Shown: positions 17,938-26,988 of the stretch, piece by piece
Numbering within the stretch: position 1 is the stretch's first letter
Layout: every line of letters starts with the position of its first letter
From: Mesorhizobium sp. ORS 3359
GTDB lineage: Bacteria; Pseudomonadota; Alphaproteobacteria; Rhizobiales; Rhizobiaceae
DNA: 64,000 nucleotides
Assembly (NCBI GenBank): GCA_000824845.1
Contig: CCNC01000188.1
Coordinates: forward strand, 1-64,000
Direction: 5' to 3'
The notes under the pieces: generated by a model
What the model was told of the DNA's origin: nothing
Seen by the model: only the letters and a program-made list of their open reading frames with translations
The model's database searches: none
Translations under genes and position numbers: made by a program

Positions 17938-19307
17938 CAATTCCCCACCTGTTGCTGCGGCAAGAGATAGCCGGTGGTCGAATGGTCGAGCACCAGGTAG
18001 CGGGCGGCCACTAGCTTCACCTGCTCCGCGGTGACCTTGCGGACGCGCTCGGGCCTTTCCTCGACGTCCTTCACGTTGCCGCCGCTGGCGAGCGTCGAGC
18101 CATACATGTTGGCCATGTCTTTCTGCTTGTCGCGGGCAAAGATCATCGAGCGGACATAGCGCGTCTTGGCGCGCTCCAACTCGTCGCCGGTCACGCCGTC
18201 CTTGACGATGCGGGCGATCTCGGCGTCTACGGCCGCCTCGACATCGGCAAGCTTGGCATCGCCGCGCGGCGCGCCATAGACGGTGAAGTTGGTGTTGTCG
18301 AGCATGGTGCTCTGGAAATAGGCGCCGGCAGTGGAAGCGATACCCTGCTTGACGACGAGCTGCTGATAGAGGCGGCTGTGATGGTCGCCGCCCAGGATCT
18401 CGGCCAGAAGATCGAGCGCCTCGGCCTCGCCGGGCTTGGCCGTATGATAGGATGGCACAACCCATTGCGTCGAAAAGCTCGGCACCGACACGCGCGCATC
18501 GGTGAGCGTGACGATGCGTTTGGTGTTCTGCTCCGGTTCGATCGGGCGGATGCGCGGCGGCAGATCCGGTCCGCGCACGATCTCGCCGTAGGTCCTTTCG
18601 GCCATTGCCTTCACTGCGTCGGGATCGACATCGCCCGCCACCACCAGAACCGCGTTGTTTGGGTGGTAGTAGACGTCGTAAAACGCCTTCGCGTCCTCTC
18701 GGTTCAGCTGTTCCATCTCCTGCATCCAGCCGATTACCGAAATTCGGTAGGGCTGATTCTGCCAGAGTGTGGCATCGACCTCCTCTTCGAGCACCGCCTG
18801 CGGATTATTGTCGATGCGCGAGCGGCGCTCCTCCAGGATCACGTCGCGCTCGGTCTTGACGACGTCATCGGTGAGGATGAGGTTGCGCATGCGGTCGGCC
18901 TCAAAACCCATCATCTGCTCGAGCGCCGAGGGCGGCACCGTCTCGTGGAAAGCGGTGTAGTCATAGTAGGTAAAGGCATTCTTGGAGCCGCCGATCTCGG
19001 ACACCGTGCGATCAAGCTCGCCGGCAGTGTGATTCGCGGTTGCCTTGAACATCAGATGCTCGAAGAAATGGGCGATGCCGGATTTGCCGGGCGGCTCGTC
19101 GGCACTGCCGACCTTGTACCAGACCATGTGGGTGACGACTGGCGCGCGATGGTCAGGAATGACGACCACTTCCATGCCATTGCGGAGCAGGAATTCGGAT
19201 GACGACCATTCGCCGGCCATTGGCGACCTGATCCCCGTGAAGACTAAGATGGTTACCAGCAGGGTCTTGGAAACCCAGCCGCCGGGGTTTGCAGCGAACA
19301 TCGTCAT
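17937..19307 (-). CDS. M16-family zinc peptidase, active subunit
   Basis: The 456-residue protein starts at ATG 19307, preceded by AAGGAG. It has an N-terminal hydrophobic export signal ([23 protein letters not shown]) and the inverted zinc motif HFFEHLMF at about residues 72-79. The distal Glu lies in the usual helix ([19 protein letters not shown] with [13 protein letters not shown]). It ends [18 protein letters not shown]. It should degrade peptides in the periplasm together with the zinc-less partner encoded directly downstream in a 1-bp-overlapping operon. Substrate unknown; a role in symbiosis cannot be read from the sequence. Confidence 0.9.
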   Translation of the reverse strand: MTMFAANPGGWVSKTLLVTILVFTGIRSPMAGEWSSSEFLLRNGMEVVVIPDHRAPVVTHMVWYKVGSADEPPGKSGIAHFFEHLMFKATANHTAGELDRTVSEIGGSKNAFTYYDYTAFHETVPPSALEQMMGFEADRMRNLILTDDVVKTERDVILEERRSRIDNNPQAVLEEEVDATLWQNQPYRISVIGWMQEMEQLNREDAKAFYDVYYHPNNAVLVVAGDVDPDAVKAMAERTYGEIVRGPDLPPRIRPIEPEQNTKRIVTLTDARVSVPSFSTQWVVPSYHTAKPGEAEALDLLAEILGGDHHSRLYQQLVVKQGIASTAGAYFQSTMLDNTNFTVYGAPRGDAKLADVEAAVDAEIARIVKDGVTGDELERAKTRYVRSMIFARDKQKDMANMYGSTLASGGNVKDVEERPERVRKVTAEQVKLVAARYLVLDHSTTGYLLPQQQVGN

Positions 19308-19713
19308 GAATCTGTTTTGCTCCTTGGTGTGCCACGCGTTCGACAGATCGGGTAAGCATGGAACGTGCCAAGCAGAAATTACTTTCGGGCAACGCATCCG
19401 CACCCAAACCGACCATGTCGGTTGTCGGACATTGTCGGGTTTCACTCCCCAGCCTTAGCCGATGCGATTGTAAGGGAGTGGTGGTTCGGCACGTTTCCGT
19501 TCACGCCGGGGGGACAGCATGCTGGTGCGGTTTCGCTCATGTATTTGGCCGGCGGTAGCGGACACGGTCTCTCCACCTTTCCGCAGCGTCGGTTGGGTCA
19601 CCGTGCCAACCTAGATCGAGGCGAGAGTACCACCAAATGGATACTGCCCCTCCGAACCGGAGCTGCTTTGGCGGTGCTTACGGGTAGCAGGCCAGACGCC
19701 TTGCGGCCGGTCC
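19308..19713. other. intergenic, nothing recognised
   Basis: No supported gene. The stretch contains the promoter region of the M16 operon at its left end; I see no convincing regulatory motif. Confidence 0.35.
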
Positions 19714-19967
19714 GCTGCAGCAGCGGTTGATCGACGACATGATCTCGCGCCAGTTCAGCCAGGAGACGCAGCGCAACCACTCCGCGATGTCGGACGGTTC
19801 ACGACCCTCTTGGCCGGTCGCCGGACACGGCGACAGCGGACGATCTGCGCCGGTTCCAGGTCGGGCAGGAAGACGACGGCATTCAGATCCAGGCCATGAA
19901 CAGGCATCGTGCGGCGCTGCGCTTCTACTTCATCCATCGTGCGGCGCTGCGCTTCTACTTCATCCAT
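19714..19967 (+). pseudogene. tyrosine recombinase (integrase) N-terminal remnant
   Basis: The plus strand reads QQRLIDDMISRQFSQETQRNH, then after a frameshift TTLLGRSPDTATADDLRRFQ and IQIQAMNRHRAALRFYFIH. This is the SAM-like core-binding domain of the small integrases that travel with IS91-type elements. The catalytic domain is missing and the remnant runs straight into IS110-like sequence at about 19968. Confidence 0.75.
19905..19964 (+). repeat. 30-bp tandem duplication inside integrase remnant
   Basis: Two exact copies of a 30-bp unit (19905-19934 and 19935-19964) duplicate the residues HRAALRFYFI in frame. The normal family sequence has the unit once, so this is a recent slippage or junction duplication. 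Confidence 0.9.
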
Positions 19968-20095
19968 ACGGTGGACCGCCACTTCGCCGCCTGGCTTGGA
20001 CTGACGCCAAAGCCCCATTCGAGCGATGGCAAGGAGCGGCTCCGAAGCCGCGCGAGACGCGTATGGTGCCGGGCAGCCTGGGCGGCAGTACGAAT
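19968..20095 (+). pseudogene. IS110-family transposase remnant
   Basis: The frame HFAAWLGLTPKPHSSDGKER matches the conserved C-terminal transposase_20 region of IS110/IS1111 elements (usual form FAAWLGLTPxQHSTGGKxRLG). It is abruptly joined to the integrase remnant and decays within about 100 bp. Confidence 0.7.
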
Positions 20096-20099
20096 GGGC

Positions 20100-20327
20100 C
20101 TAATCTGGCGGCGATTCCATGGCTGGCGGTTGGCGCGCTAAGCTATCCTTGTTCGCCAATTGCTCGAGTTCCGCCTCATCGGTGACGCCGGCTCGATAAT
20201 GAAAGATGATGTTGAGCGCCCGCTGTTCCCGGTCAGTTCTGGATTCGGCAGGAACGCCGGTACGGTCAAACACGCGGCCAAGCAGCGCGACTTCCTCGGG
20301 AGTGAACACTTCCCCGCTAAATGGCAT
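20100..20327 (-). CDS. small hypothetical protein, 75 aa
   Basis: The ATG at 20327 is preceded by AAGGAAG at 5 nt. The product begins MPFSGEVFTPEEVALLGRVF, continues DRTGVPAESRTDREQRALNI and ends LARQPPAMESPPD. It is acidic and helical, with no membrane segment. The FTPEEVALLGRVFD start recalls short conserved rhizobial proteins of unknown role. It lies in a region of mobile-element debris, so it may be a passenger; the good ribosome site argues that it is translated. Confidence 0.5.
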   Translation of the reverse strand: MPFSGEVFTPEEVALLGRVFDRTGVPAESRTDREQRALNIIFHYRAGVTDEAELEQLANKDSLARQPPAMESPPD

Positions 20328-21129
20328 AGGAGCTTCCTTAAAATCGAATGCAGGCGCTTCGTGCGATTCTGATTAGCGCTCCACCCTTACAATTCCGCGA
20401 CGACCGATGCCAATCCGAAACCCCGGTACATGACTCGCCCCGAGTTGCAGAGCGGATCACTCGCCTCAATTTAGCGGTCGGGCCAGCGCTTGGTTACGGC
20501 TTTTCGGTACATTAGCGTTGCTCGTAAACAGTATGCAGGCGGACATGAGGCGGTTAGGCTGCTGTGGTCGCCCGCCGGGTTGCCCTTAAGTTCGCGAACG
20601 CCCGGTGCTTCTCGTCAAGCCATGGGCTGAACTTGCGCAGCGCCGTTATTTATGTCGCGCGCAATCGAACTCTCGCTCAGCTTGGCTGCAGCCCACGCGC
20701 GGTAGGCGACAAAAAGCGCCTCGTCCGGGATGCTCGCGAACGCGCTTGCGGCTGCGCTTGCACGACGGCAGCTTGGTGCCTGCCTCGGCGGACCCCGTAT
20801 GGCGCGTGCCGGTCAAATCGCCTGTTGATTGAGCGCAGGTCGATACGCGTCTGCGACGTGGAAGGTTCACGCTTTGGGGAGCACCCTCGATCCAACCGCC
20901 ATGTGAGCCGGTCCGCCGCCGGGCAAGCCGGCTGTTTGGAACGGCTTGCCGATGCTGGCCCGGCTGCAAGGCGTTCAGATGCTCCTGAACACTCGCCTGC
21001 CCGGTCTGCTGCTGTTGCAAGGCTGCGTCGTCTGTGCGGGCGAAATCTGAGACGCGGGACGGATTGATCCATCCGAATCTCCTTTGCGTGTTCCGAGCCG
21101 CTCAAGCCGGCCTGGCGGATTGATTCTAT
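20328..21129. other. no recognisable gene
   Basis: Frames up to 167 codons occur on the plus strand but look like shadows: biased composition, no ribosome site and no motif. I see no structure beyond general mobile-DNA decay. Confidence 0.35.
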
Positions 21130-21400
21130 GGGGCTTAGCTTTCGACAAGCTGACGGATGAGAGCGCTGCACATGGCAGGCTTGCGGTCATGTGCGTGCCA
21201 GGCAGTCAGGACGAGATCGAATGGTCGGCCTTTGCATCGACGAGCGCGTGATCTTGGTCGTGAGCCCGCCGCGGGAACATGCAATCATCGTCGTCATCCG
21301 CTTTTTGCCATGGCCGCATGTTGGCGAACGCTGACACAGGAGTCGATCATGATGAGCTGGCCGTGGAAAGTAAGCCGCGAACACCCTCCAATTAACTAAA
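21130..21400 (-). pseudogene. IS5-family transposase remnant
   Basis: Minus-strand fragments in shifting phases include QLIMIDSCVSVRQHAAMAK, then SRGGLTTKI and LVLTAWHAHD. These match the DDE region of IS5/IS427-type transposases (usual form SRGGxxTKIH...LTxGQxHD). Both phases are interrupted, so the element is dead. Confidence 0.65.
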
Positions 21401-21713
21401 CAATTAGCGCAGTCTAATATTATGAAAGCGCTGTCCGCAATTACGGCACTTCGAATTCCATCACAAATGAAACCGTTTTACGCTTGCCATCATCTGCCTG
21501 GACACGTATCGCCGACCTGTGGCTCGGTTCGCTCCGTCCCACCTCGGGCAACACCCTCCTGTCCAGAGCGAACTGAGCCACACCTAGCAAGCGGATGAAC
21601 CGAACAACTCGAACCACCAATTCCGGGACCGCGCACTTGATTCGTCTATGCCGCCCGGCGCGCTGCCTGCGACGGGTTGCCTAAAACATCGCTGTGACGA
21701 TCGTGACGCCGCT

Positions 21714-21747
21714 CCCCGCTGATGAGCCGAACCGGAGTGTCGGCGAG
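21714..21747 (-). repeat. 34-bp sequence, inverted copy of 15697-15730
   Basis: Exact reverse complement of 15697-15730. Immediately to its right, 21765-21905 repeats, in direct orientation, the sequence found at about 15770-15912 (core ctgcagggcctgccggtcgg and gttcgccctcggccaggcgt). Confidence 0.85.
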
Positions 21748-21764
21748 CCGTCGTGGCAAGCTTC

Positions 21765-21905
21765 GTTGACCCGAGTCGATAGAAGCGCCGAGGCGATGCT
21801 GCAGGGCCTGCCGGTCGGCGACGAGGGGGTCGAGGTGCAGCGGCTGGGTCCGCGGCCGTTCGCCCTCGGCCAGGCGTGCGGCCAGCGCCCGGGTGGCCTC
21901 GAGCA
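21765..21905 (-). repeat. dispersed ~140-bp repeat (direct copy at about 15770-15912)
   Basis: Read on the minus strand this copy gives a coding-like peptide VLEATRALAARLAEGERP followed by LHLDPLVADRQALQHRLGAS. The other copy gives the same words with frame breaks. I infer two decayed copies of one coding element, probably a transposon-borne gene, but I could not name it. Confidence 0.6.
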
Positions 21906-22319
21906 CAAAGACGCCGCAATCAGCCGTTCTGGCCAATCCCTGGCGAACTTCGGACAATAACCTCTGAATCTGAGCGAGCGAGCCTATGATCGGCGAGCGC
22001 AGTTCATGTACACTGTCGCGGCGGACTCTCTTTCGGCATCGAGGGGCCTTCCAGGCGCTCGAGAAGCCGTTCGGCGGGATCCGCGAGGGGGACAGTTCCG
22101 CCGTGAGGCCGCTCAAGCCATTGAGCGAGAGATTACCGCCATCGCGCAATCCGCTCTCCTGTCGCCTTACTTCGGTTGGCGCCAGCGACCGCCGGCTCAC
22201 CGTCCAGTAGACGGTTACGCTAAAAGAGGAGGAACACGAGTGTCAGAACGAAGGCTGAGACTTCGGCGTCCATGATTCTTGACGGCGGATCGAGACCGCG
22301 AGCGCTTGGCGTTTGGCAC

Positions 22320-22335
22320 TGTCCAATGTCCGACA
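22320..22335 (+). promoter_or_regulatory. NifA-type upstream activator site
   Basis: TGTCCAATGTCCGACA fits the NifA consensus TGT-N10-ACA exactly. Its centre is about 93 bp upstream of the start point predicted from the sigma54 element at 22395, the usual distance for NifA enhancers. Confidence 0.7.
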
Positions 22336-22394
22336 ATGTTGGAAATGCGACTACCAGAGTACAAGCATCGGATTGAGTTAAAACGGTTTCTCGT

Positions 22395-22410
22395 TGGCAC
22401 AGTAAATGCG
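22395..22410 (+). promoter_or_regulatory. sigma54 (RpoN) -24/-12 promoter
   Basis: TGGCACAGTAAATGCG has the invariant GG and GC dinucleotides 10 nt apart and a perfect TGGCAC -24 element. The -12 element is ATGC rather than TTGC. With the NifA site upstream it should drive the GMC oxidoreductase operon under micro-oxic, nitrogen-fixing conditions. Confidence 0.7.
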
Positions 22411-22452
22411 CTGCCATCCGCAACACGTCACTGAAAAAGGAGAAGACGTTTC

Positions 22453-22661
22453 ATGGTCACCCCACCAATGCCGCCGCCGCTGGTCTTCTGAAGGCATCCA
22501 CACACGACGGCCTTTTCGTCAATTGTCGCCACCCAGCCACCGGTCCGGCGGGCATCGCTGCCCCCCACTACGCGTCCGGTATAAAGCTCCTCCTCATGTC
22601 AATCGCGAACATCGCCCGCTGGCCTGCTACCACAAACCTCACAGGAGACTGTTACCCGTGA
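22453..22661 (+). other. leader ORF(s) between sigma54 promoter and GMC gene
   Basis: ATG 22453 has a good ribosome site (AAGGAG) but gives only MVTPPMPPPLVF before a stop at 22491. In the next phase, from about 22452, an uninterrupted coding-like sequence runs HPTNAAAAGLLKASTHDG, then YASGIKLLLMSIANIARW, to a stop at 22659-22661. That stop overlaps the GTG start of the oxidoreductase (GTGA). This looks like a roughly 67-residue gene with a one-base frameshift, or a short leader peptide. I cannot say which. Confidence 0.4.
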
Positions 22662-24154
22662 CGGACATCAGACACATTGCAGCGCACGCGTGTAATTACA
22701 CAAAGTTCGATGCGGTTGTTGTCGGCTCCGGGCCATCTGGATCGATCGTCGCCCGGACACTTGCGGAAAAGGGGTGCCATGTGGCCGTCCTGGAATATGG
22801 AGGCCCGGCTTGTCCTGGCGCCATGCTCGGGCCTCATCAAGAGGCCTACAGCAAGGCACTCACTTCCAATGGCCAGGCCGATGGCAACCCCTGGACAGCG
22901 TGCTGCGTCGGCGGGGGGATGGGTTTCTACAACGCGATAACGTTCAGATACCGACAAGCAGATCTGTCAGCTTCCCAATATCTTACGACTGACATGGCGA
23001 TTGACTGGCCGATTACCCTCGAGGAGCTCGAACCCTACTATTTGGAGATCGAGCATCTCTTGGAGATCAGTGGCGCGAATGGGTTTCCATCGTATCCACC
23101 CAGTCCGCGTGGGCTGATGATATCCAATGCAATGCAGGAACTCGGCATAAGATCAAAAACCATCCCACTAGCAATCAGGCCGCCAGGGACCAGCAAGGGA
23201 TGCATCAATTGTTCGGCTTGCGATGAACTCGCGTGCCCTACGGATGCGAGAGCATCAGTGCTTGCAAGAAACATTTTGGATGACTCCGACCTGCCAGGGT
23301 CAATCTCGGTTCTATACGGCTGTTTCGTCAACCGGATCCAAATGCAGAACGACGGTCGGGCTGGAGCTCTTGAGTGCTATGTGCCGCTCTCATCGGAACT
23401 GATCCGTATCCCAGTTGAAAGGGTAATCGTCTGCGCAAACGCGATACAAACAGCGGCATTGATGCTCAGGTCGAAGGGTGACCATGCTCCAAAGGGAATA
23501 GGAAACGACTCCGGCCTCGTTGGACGCGGCCTCTCGTTCAAGATTGGTGGCTACTCCGTCGGCTACATGCAGCGAGCCGATCGGGGCTCCGATGCATTTG
23601 CTCCCCACTGGGGACCGCATTCGACCGTTTATACCGATGAGTTCTACGAACATAACGGCGCGCCATGCAAATTTGGTGGGCTCATTTATGAAGCGAATTT
23701 CGCTTCGCCGAATGAGAACGTAGGCGTCGTGCGCCTGCACTACATAGCCGGAGAAGAGCCATGGTCGCATAACCGCGTCGCGCTTGACGAGGCCGCTGAC
23801 CAGTACGGTACCCCTTATATCCGTTTTGAATACCGAAGCTCGGAAAATGACCGTGCACGAAGGAATTTTCTCGCCGACCGCGCGGATGAAATTCTGCGCC
23901 ACCTTGGCGCATTCCGCATCGAGCGAGAGCCATATTTCCCGGGAAAAGGCAGCTCCCACCTGCACGGCACGATGCGCGCCGGTAGTGATCCGAGGAACTC
24001 GGTCGTGGACAGCTGCGGCAGGGTCCATGGGTTGACCAACATCCATGTGATGGATGGCTCCGTTATGAACTTCGCCGGCAACAGCAATCCGACCCACACA
24101 ATCATGGCCAACGCCAGGCGAATGGCTATGTCACTCGGTAAAGGCGCAATTTAG
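22658..24154 (+). CDS. GMC-family FAD oxidoreductase
   Basis: The start is GTG 22658, with AGGAGA 9 nt upstream; the open frame to the left overlaps the promoter and is not coding. The 498-residue protein has the N-terminal dinucleotide fold DAVVVGSGPSGSIVARTLAE (residues about 18-37). The GMC signature region is around NPWTACCVGGGMGFYNAITF, and the family C terminus includes LHGTMRAGSDPRNSVVDSCG, then NFAGNSNPTHTIMANARRMA. Such enzymes oxidise alcohol groups of sugars or other alcohols with FAD. A NifA site and sigma54 promoter lie upstream; a HAD phosphatase and a GT4 enzyme follow in the same direction, suggesting carbohydrate modification. A Cys-rich segment (KGCINCSACDELACP) may hold a cofactor or disulfides. 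Substrate unknown. Confidence 0.87.
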   Translation: MTDIRHIAAHACNYTKFDAVVVGSGPSGSIVARTLAEKGCHVAVLEYGGPACPGAMLGPHQEAYSKALTSNGQADGNPWTACCVGGGMGFYNAITFRYRQADLSASQYLTTDMAIDWPITLEELEPYYLEIEHLLEISGANGFPSYPPSPRGLMISNAMQELGIRSKTIPLAIRPPGTSKGCINCSACDELACPTDARASVLARNILDDSDLPGSISVLYGCFVNRIQMQNDGRAGALECYVPLSSELIRIPVERVIVCANAIQTAALMLRSKGDHAPKGIGNDSGLVGRGLSFKIGGYSVGYMQRADRGSDAFAPHWGPHSTVYTDEFYEHNGAPCKFGGLIYEANFASPNENVGVVRLHYIAGEEPWSHNRVALDEAADQYGTPYIRFEYRSSENDRARRNFLADRADEILRHLGAFRIEREPYFPGKGSSHLHGTMRAGSDPRNSVVDSCGRVHGLTNIHVMDGSVMNFAGNSNPTHTIMANARRMAMSLGKGAI

Positions 24155-24330
24155 ATGCTCGGTCCTGGCTCCATGGACGGTGCATTTTTTGCCGCTTTGC
24201 AGCCGGCACACGGTTGGGACGGTGACATGACTGCACAGCTCACTGACCCAGCCCATGGTCGAATAGTGCGCGAAGGCATTTCACACCACAGAAAGAGCCG
24301 GCCTTTCCAATAAGCATCATTGGGGCTGAT

Positions 24331-24993
24331 ATGGGGTGGAAAGCCTTGAAAAATCGCAGGAAAACCGCAACCGTTAATGTTCACCTCGACGACTATGATC
24401 ACGTAGCCTTCGATCTGGACGGAACCCTTGTAGATTCGGAGGCTGTGGTCGAAAGCGCACTCCGTCGATGGGCACGGGAGGAACGGATCTCTCCGGATAA
24501 CGCGGTGCGAATGTCGGCCGCCCGCCGCGACGTCGATTTGGTGGCGGCGATCGCGCCCGATCTCTCGCCAGAACGCGAGGCAAATCGCATTGCGGGTTAC
24601 GAAGTTCAAGCGATGGGACTGTTGCAACCGATCGAGGGCGCCGTAGAGTTCTATAGCTCTATCCCAGCAGAAAGGCGATCTATTGTCACCTCTTCGGCAC
24701 GGGTTTCGGCCCTTGCCCGCCTTGAGGCGGCTGGACTCTCCTGGCCGCGGATCATGATTGCAGCCGAGGACGTCAGTCAGGGAAAGCCGTATCCGCAACC
24801 CTATCAAACGCTGTTGAGAATGCTGGGCATCGCAGGCAAAAGATGCTTGGTTTTTGAGGATTCCCCCACCGGAATTGAAGCGGCGATCGCGGCAGGCTGC
24901 GACTGCGTCGGCGTCGGCCCCAATGCCAGAGATCATCCTGACACAAGGGATTGGATAGAGAACTTTGGCGAGGCTTCCTTTCAAACCAGCTGA
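24331..24993 (+). CDS. HAD-superfamily hydrolase, sugar-phosphatase type
   Basis: The 220-residue protein has all HAD motifs: motif I HVAFDLDGTLVDSE (nucleophile Asp28, Asp30), motif II Thr/Ser at RSIVTSSARV, the Lys at SQGKPYPQPYQ, and motif IV VFEDSPTGIEAA. The cap insert after motif I places it with beta-phosphoglucomutase-like phosphatases such as GPP1/YfbT. It is expected to remove phosphate from a small sugar or polyol phosphate. It sits between the GMC oxidoreductase (176 bp upstream) and a trehalose-synthase-like glycosyltransferase (38 bp downstream), probably in one transcript. The ribosome site of the ATG at 24331 is weak. Confidence 0.87.
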   Translation: MGWKALKNRRKTATVNVHLDDYDHVAFDLDGTLVDSEAVVESALRRWAREERISPDNAVRMSAARRDVDLVAAIAPDLSPEREANRIAGYEVQAMGLLQPIEGAVEFYSSIPAERRSIVTSSARVSALARLEAAGLSWPRIMIAAEDVSQGKPYPQPYQTLLRMLGIAGKRCLVFEDSPTGIEAAIAAGCDCVGVGPNARDHPDTRDWIENFGEASFQTS

Positions 24994-25031
24994 GTTGAAC
25001 CTGCTCCACAGACCTAAGGGAGGGGCCACGA

Positions 25032-26441
25032 ATGAAAGTATCAACGAAACCCCGCACCTCACTTTTTGATGAGGTGCTGGTAGAAGGCTCGGTACTTGCC
25101 CATTACGTGGCGGAGCGAAACCATTATGAGGAACTCCTCGACGAACTATTTCGTTCGTCCGGAGAAGCTCGTAACATGATCGGCAGCCGCTGTATTTGGC
25201 ACATAAATTCCACCGCATTCGGCGGCGGGGTGGCCGAAATGCTTCCACACCACATTTGCCTGCTTCGGGAGCTTGGTTTTGATGTGCGTTGGCTCATCTT
25301 TAAGCCGAAGGAAGAACAATTTTTTCAATTCACCAAAGCGCTTCATAATTCTCTTCACGACGTCAAGGTGGCAGGCGTGAATGATCTGCTCCCGCATTAT
25401 CTTGAGGCATCGCAGAGAGGCGCTGCGGAGCTGGAAAGGATCATCAGGCCAGATGACTTTTTGGTAATTCATGATCCGCAGCCTCTTGTTGCAGCCGCGA
25501 AGTTCCTTGAATCTCATCCGCACCCGGCTATCTGGCGATGCCACATCGGATATCCGAAGCGCACCCCGACGGTCGACAAAATCTGGGAATTCTTCGGTGA
25601 ATACCTCCGTCAATTCCAACGCATTGTCCTAAGCGACAAGGAATATGCCTTTGATACTGATCTGCCCATAGATATCATCCCGCCATCCATCAGCCCATTT
25701 TCAAGCAAAAACCGTAATTATGAAGGGCCAGCGGGCCAGGCGCTAGACCATTTGATTTCGTTCAACAGCCAAGAATTCGAGCCCACCCCTTCCCTTCAGG
25801 ACATTCTCGGCTCACGGTATTTCCTTCATGTATCCAGGTGGGATGGACTGAAAGGTATTGACCGGATTATCGCCGCTTACGATCGCTTTGTGAAAACGGC
25901 GCTCGCGGAAGCCTACGATACACGCCTGGTGATCGCGGGACCGGATCCTTTGGATGTTGCCGACGATCCTGAAGGACGGGAGTATTTCGAGAAATGCGTC
26001 CTATTATGCACTCAATTATCAGAGGAAGTGCAGCGGCGGGTGTATCTGGTCTGTATCTCGATGAAGGACCACGACGCAAACGCGGAAATCGTCGGCCGGC
26101 TGCAACAGAACGCCCATGGAGTATTTGCTCTATCTCGCGAAGAGGGCTTCGGCCTTACGGCAACAGAGGCTCTGTTCCGAGGCAAACCCGTCGTAGTGTC
26201 GTCCGCCTTTGGTCTCAAGAGGCAGGTCGTAAATGGGCTTAATGGCGTTGTCCTCCACGAGCCGGACATCGAGGATAAAGCTGCAGAAATGATGCATCGC
26301 CTTGCGGTCGGTTATAGTGATTTCGAGGAGATGGCCAGAACCGCACGCGAACACTGTCTGCGCTCGAGCACGCAGATCTCGCAAATCCCAAAGTGGTATC
26401 ACTCGATGCAATCCGCTCTCTCCAGTTTCCAGGTGCGTTAA
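25032..26441 (+). CDS. GT4 glycosyltransferase, trehalose-synthase (TreT)-like
   Basis: The 469-residue protein starts at ATG 25032, preceded by AAGGGAGGGG. Two Rossmann-like halves are visible. The N-terminal half has WHINSTAFGGGVAEMLPHHI, the hallmark of retaining trehalose glycosyltransferring synthases. The C-terminal half has FLHVSRWDGLKGIDRIIAAY, LVIAGPD, and the nucleotide-sugar site SREEGFGLTATEALFRGKPV. The enzyme should move a glucosyl-type residue from an NDP-sugar to an acceptor. In this context (phosphatase and FAD oxidoreductase upstream) trehalose or a related disaccharide made in nodules is possible, but the acceptor cannot be read from the sequence. Confidence 0.85.
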   Translation: MKVSTKPRTSLFDEVLVEGSVLAHYVAERNHYEELLDELFRSSGEARNMIGSRCIWHINSTAFGGGVAEMLPHHICLLRELGFDVRWLIFKPKEEQFFQFTKALHNSLHDVKVAGVNDLLPHYLEASQRGAAELERIIRPDDFLVIHDPQPLVAAAKFLESHPHPAIWRCHIGYPKRTPTVDKIWEFFGEYLRQFQRIVLSDKEYAFDTDLPIDIIPPSISPFSSKNRNYEGPAGQALDHLISFNSQEFEPTPSLQDILGSRYFLHVSRWDGLKGIDRIIAAYDRFVKTALAEAYDTRLVIAGPDPLDVADDPEGREYFEKCVLLCTQLSEEVQRRVYLVCISMKDHDANAEIVGRLQQNAHGVFALSREEGFGLTATEALFRGKPVVVSSAFGLKRQVVNGLNGVVLHEPDIEDKAAEMMHRLAVGYSDFEEMARTAREHCLRSSTQISQIPKWYHSMQSALSSFQVR

Positions 26442-26560
26442 CGGATTCGTTCAGTCCAAGAGTCATCTGAGCCAGGCGGCGGACGTCTCCGCACCGCAGG
26501 ACACGTATGGTGTGAACCGGCTGCGAAAAAATGGACGTTTGGTGGCGCAGCTCGATCGCT

Positions 26561-26576
26561 TGGCACGCGCTTGGCC
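26561..26576 (+). promoter_or_regulatory. possible sigma54 promoter
   Basis: TGGCACGCGCTTGGCC has a perfect -24 element and correctly spaced GG/GC, with TGGC in place of TTGC at -12. No gene starts directly behind it. It could feed the RiPP genes from further away or be fortuitous. Confidence 0.35.
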
Positions 26577-26898
26577 CTGGCAATTCGGCAAGCGGCGACA
26601 ATTCCTCACAAACCGGTGTTAAAACTTTCGGCATAAAGCGGGTCGGCGTGATCTACGTCTTTACAACTCTGCTCGAGATCGACGGCCCCTGATCGGCCTC
26701 ACCTCGACATGGTTGGGAGGGTGCTTAACCGACATTGGATTGCCGCCGATCGGCGACGAGGTTGTTGAGGCGCAGCGGTACGTTGCCCGCCCGGTTACCG
26801 AGAACTTTGTAACAAATCTGCCAAATTGTCGTTCCGAGGGTCAGCAAGTCGACGATGCGGTGCGGTCCGACAACACGCTAAATCAGCAATTTTTGAGT

Positions 26899-26914
26899 TG
26901 GTACGGCGCTTGCT
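26899..26914 (+). promoter_or_regulatory. sigma54 promoter of the peptide/radical SAM operon
   Basis: TGGTACGGCGCTTGCT matches the sigma54 consensus (TGGYAC-N5-TTGCW) at every conserved position, with GG and GC 10 nt apart. The predicted start point is about 65 bp before the precursor ATG. A perfect NifA site is not visible upstream; TGTAACAAATCTGCCA at 26810 comes within one base of TGT-N10-ACA. Confidence 0.7.
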
Positions 26915-26988
26915 TGGTCAGAGCAGCATCCGATCGCTTGTGAGGGCGAGATGGAGAGCTTGCCCACATTAAGCAAAAGGCGAATAGC

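Noticed and set aside
20564-21067. 167-codon plus-strand frame
   Set aside because: No ribosome site, no recognisable domain, and codon-shadow composition in a region of insertion-sequence debris.
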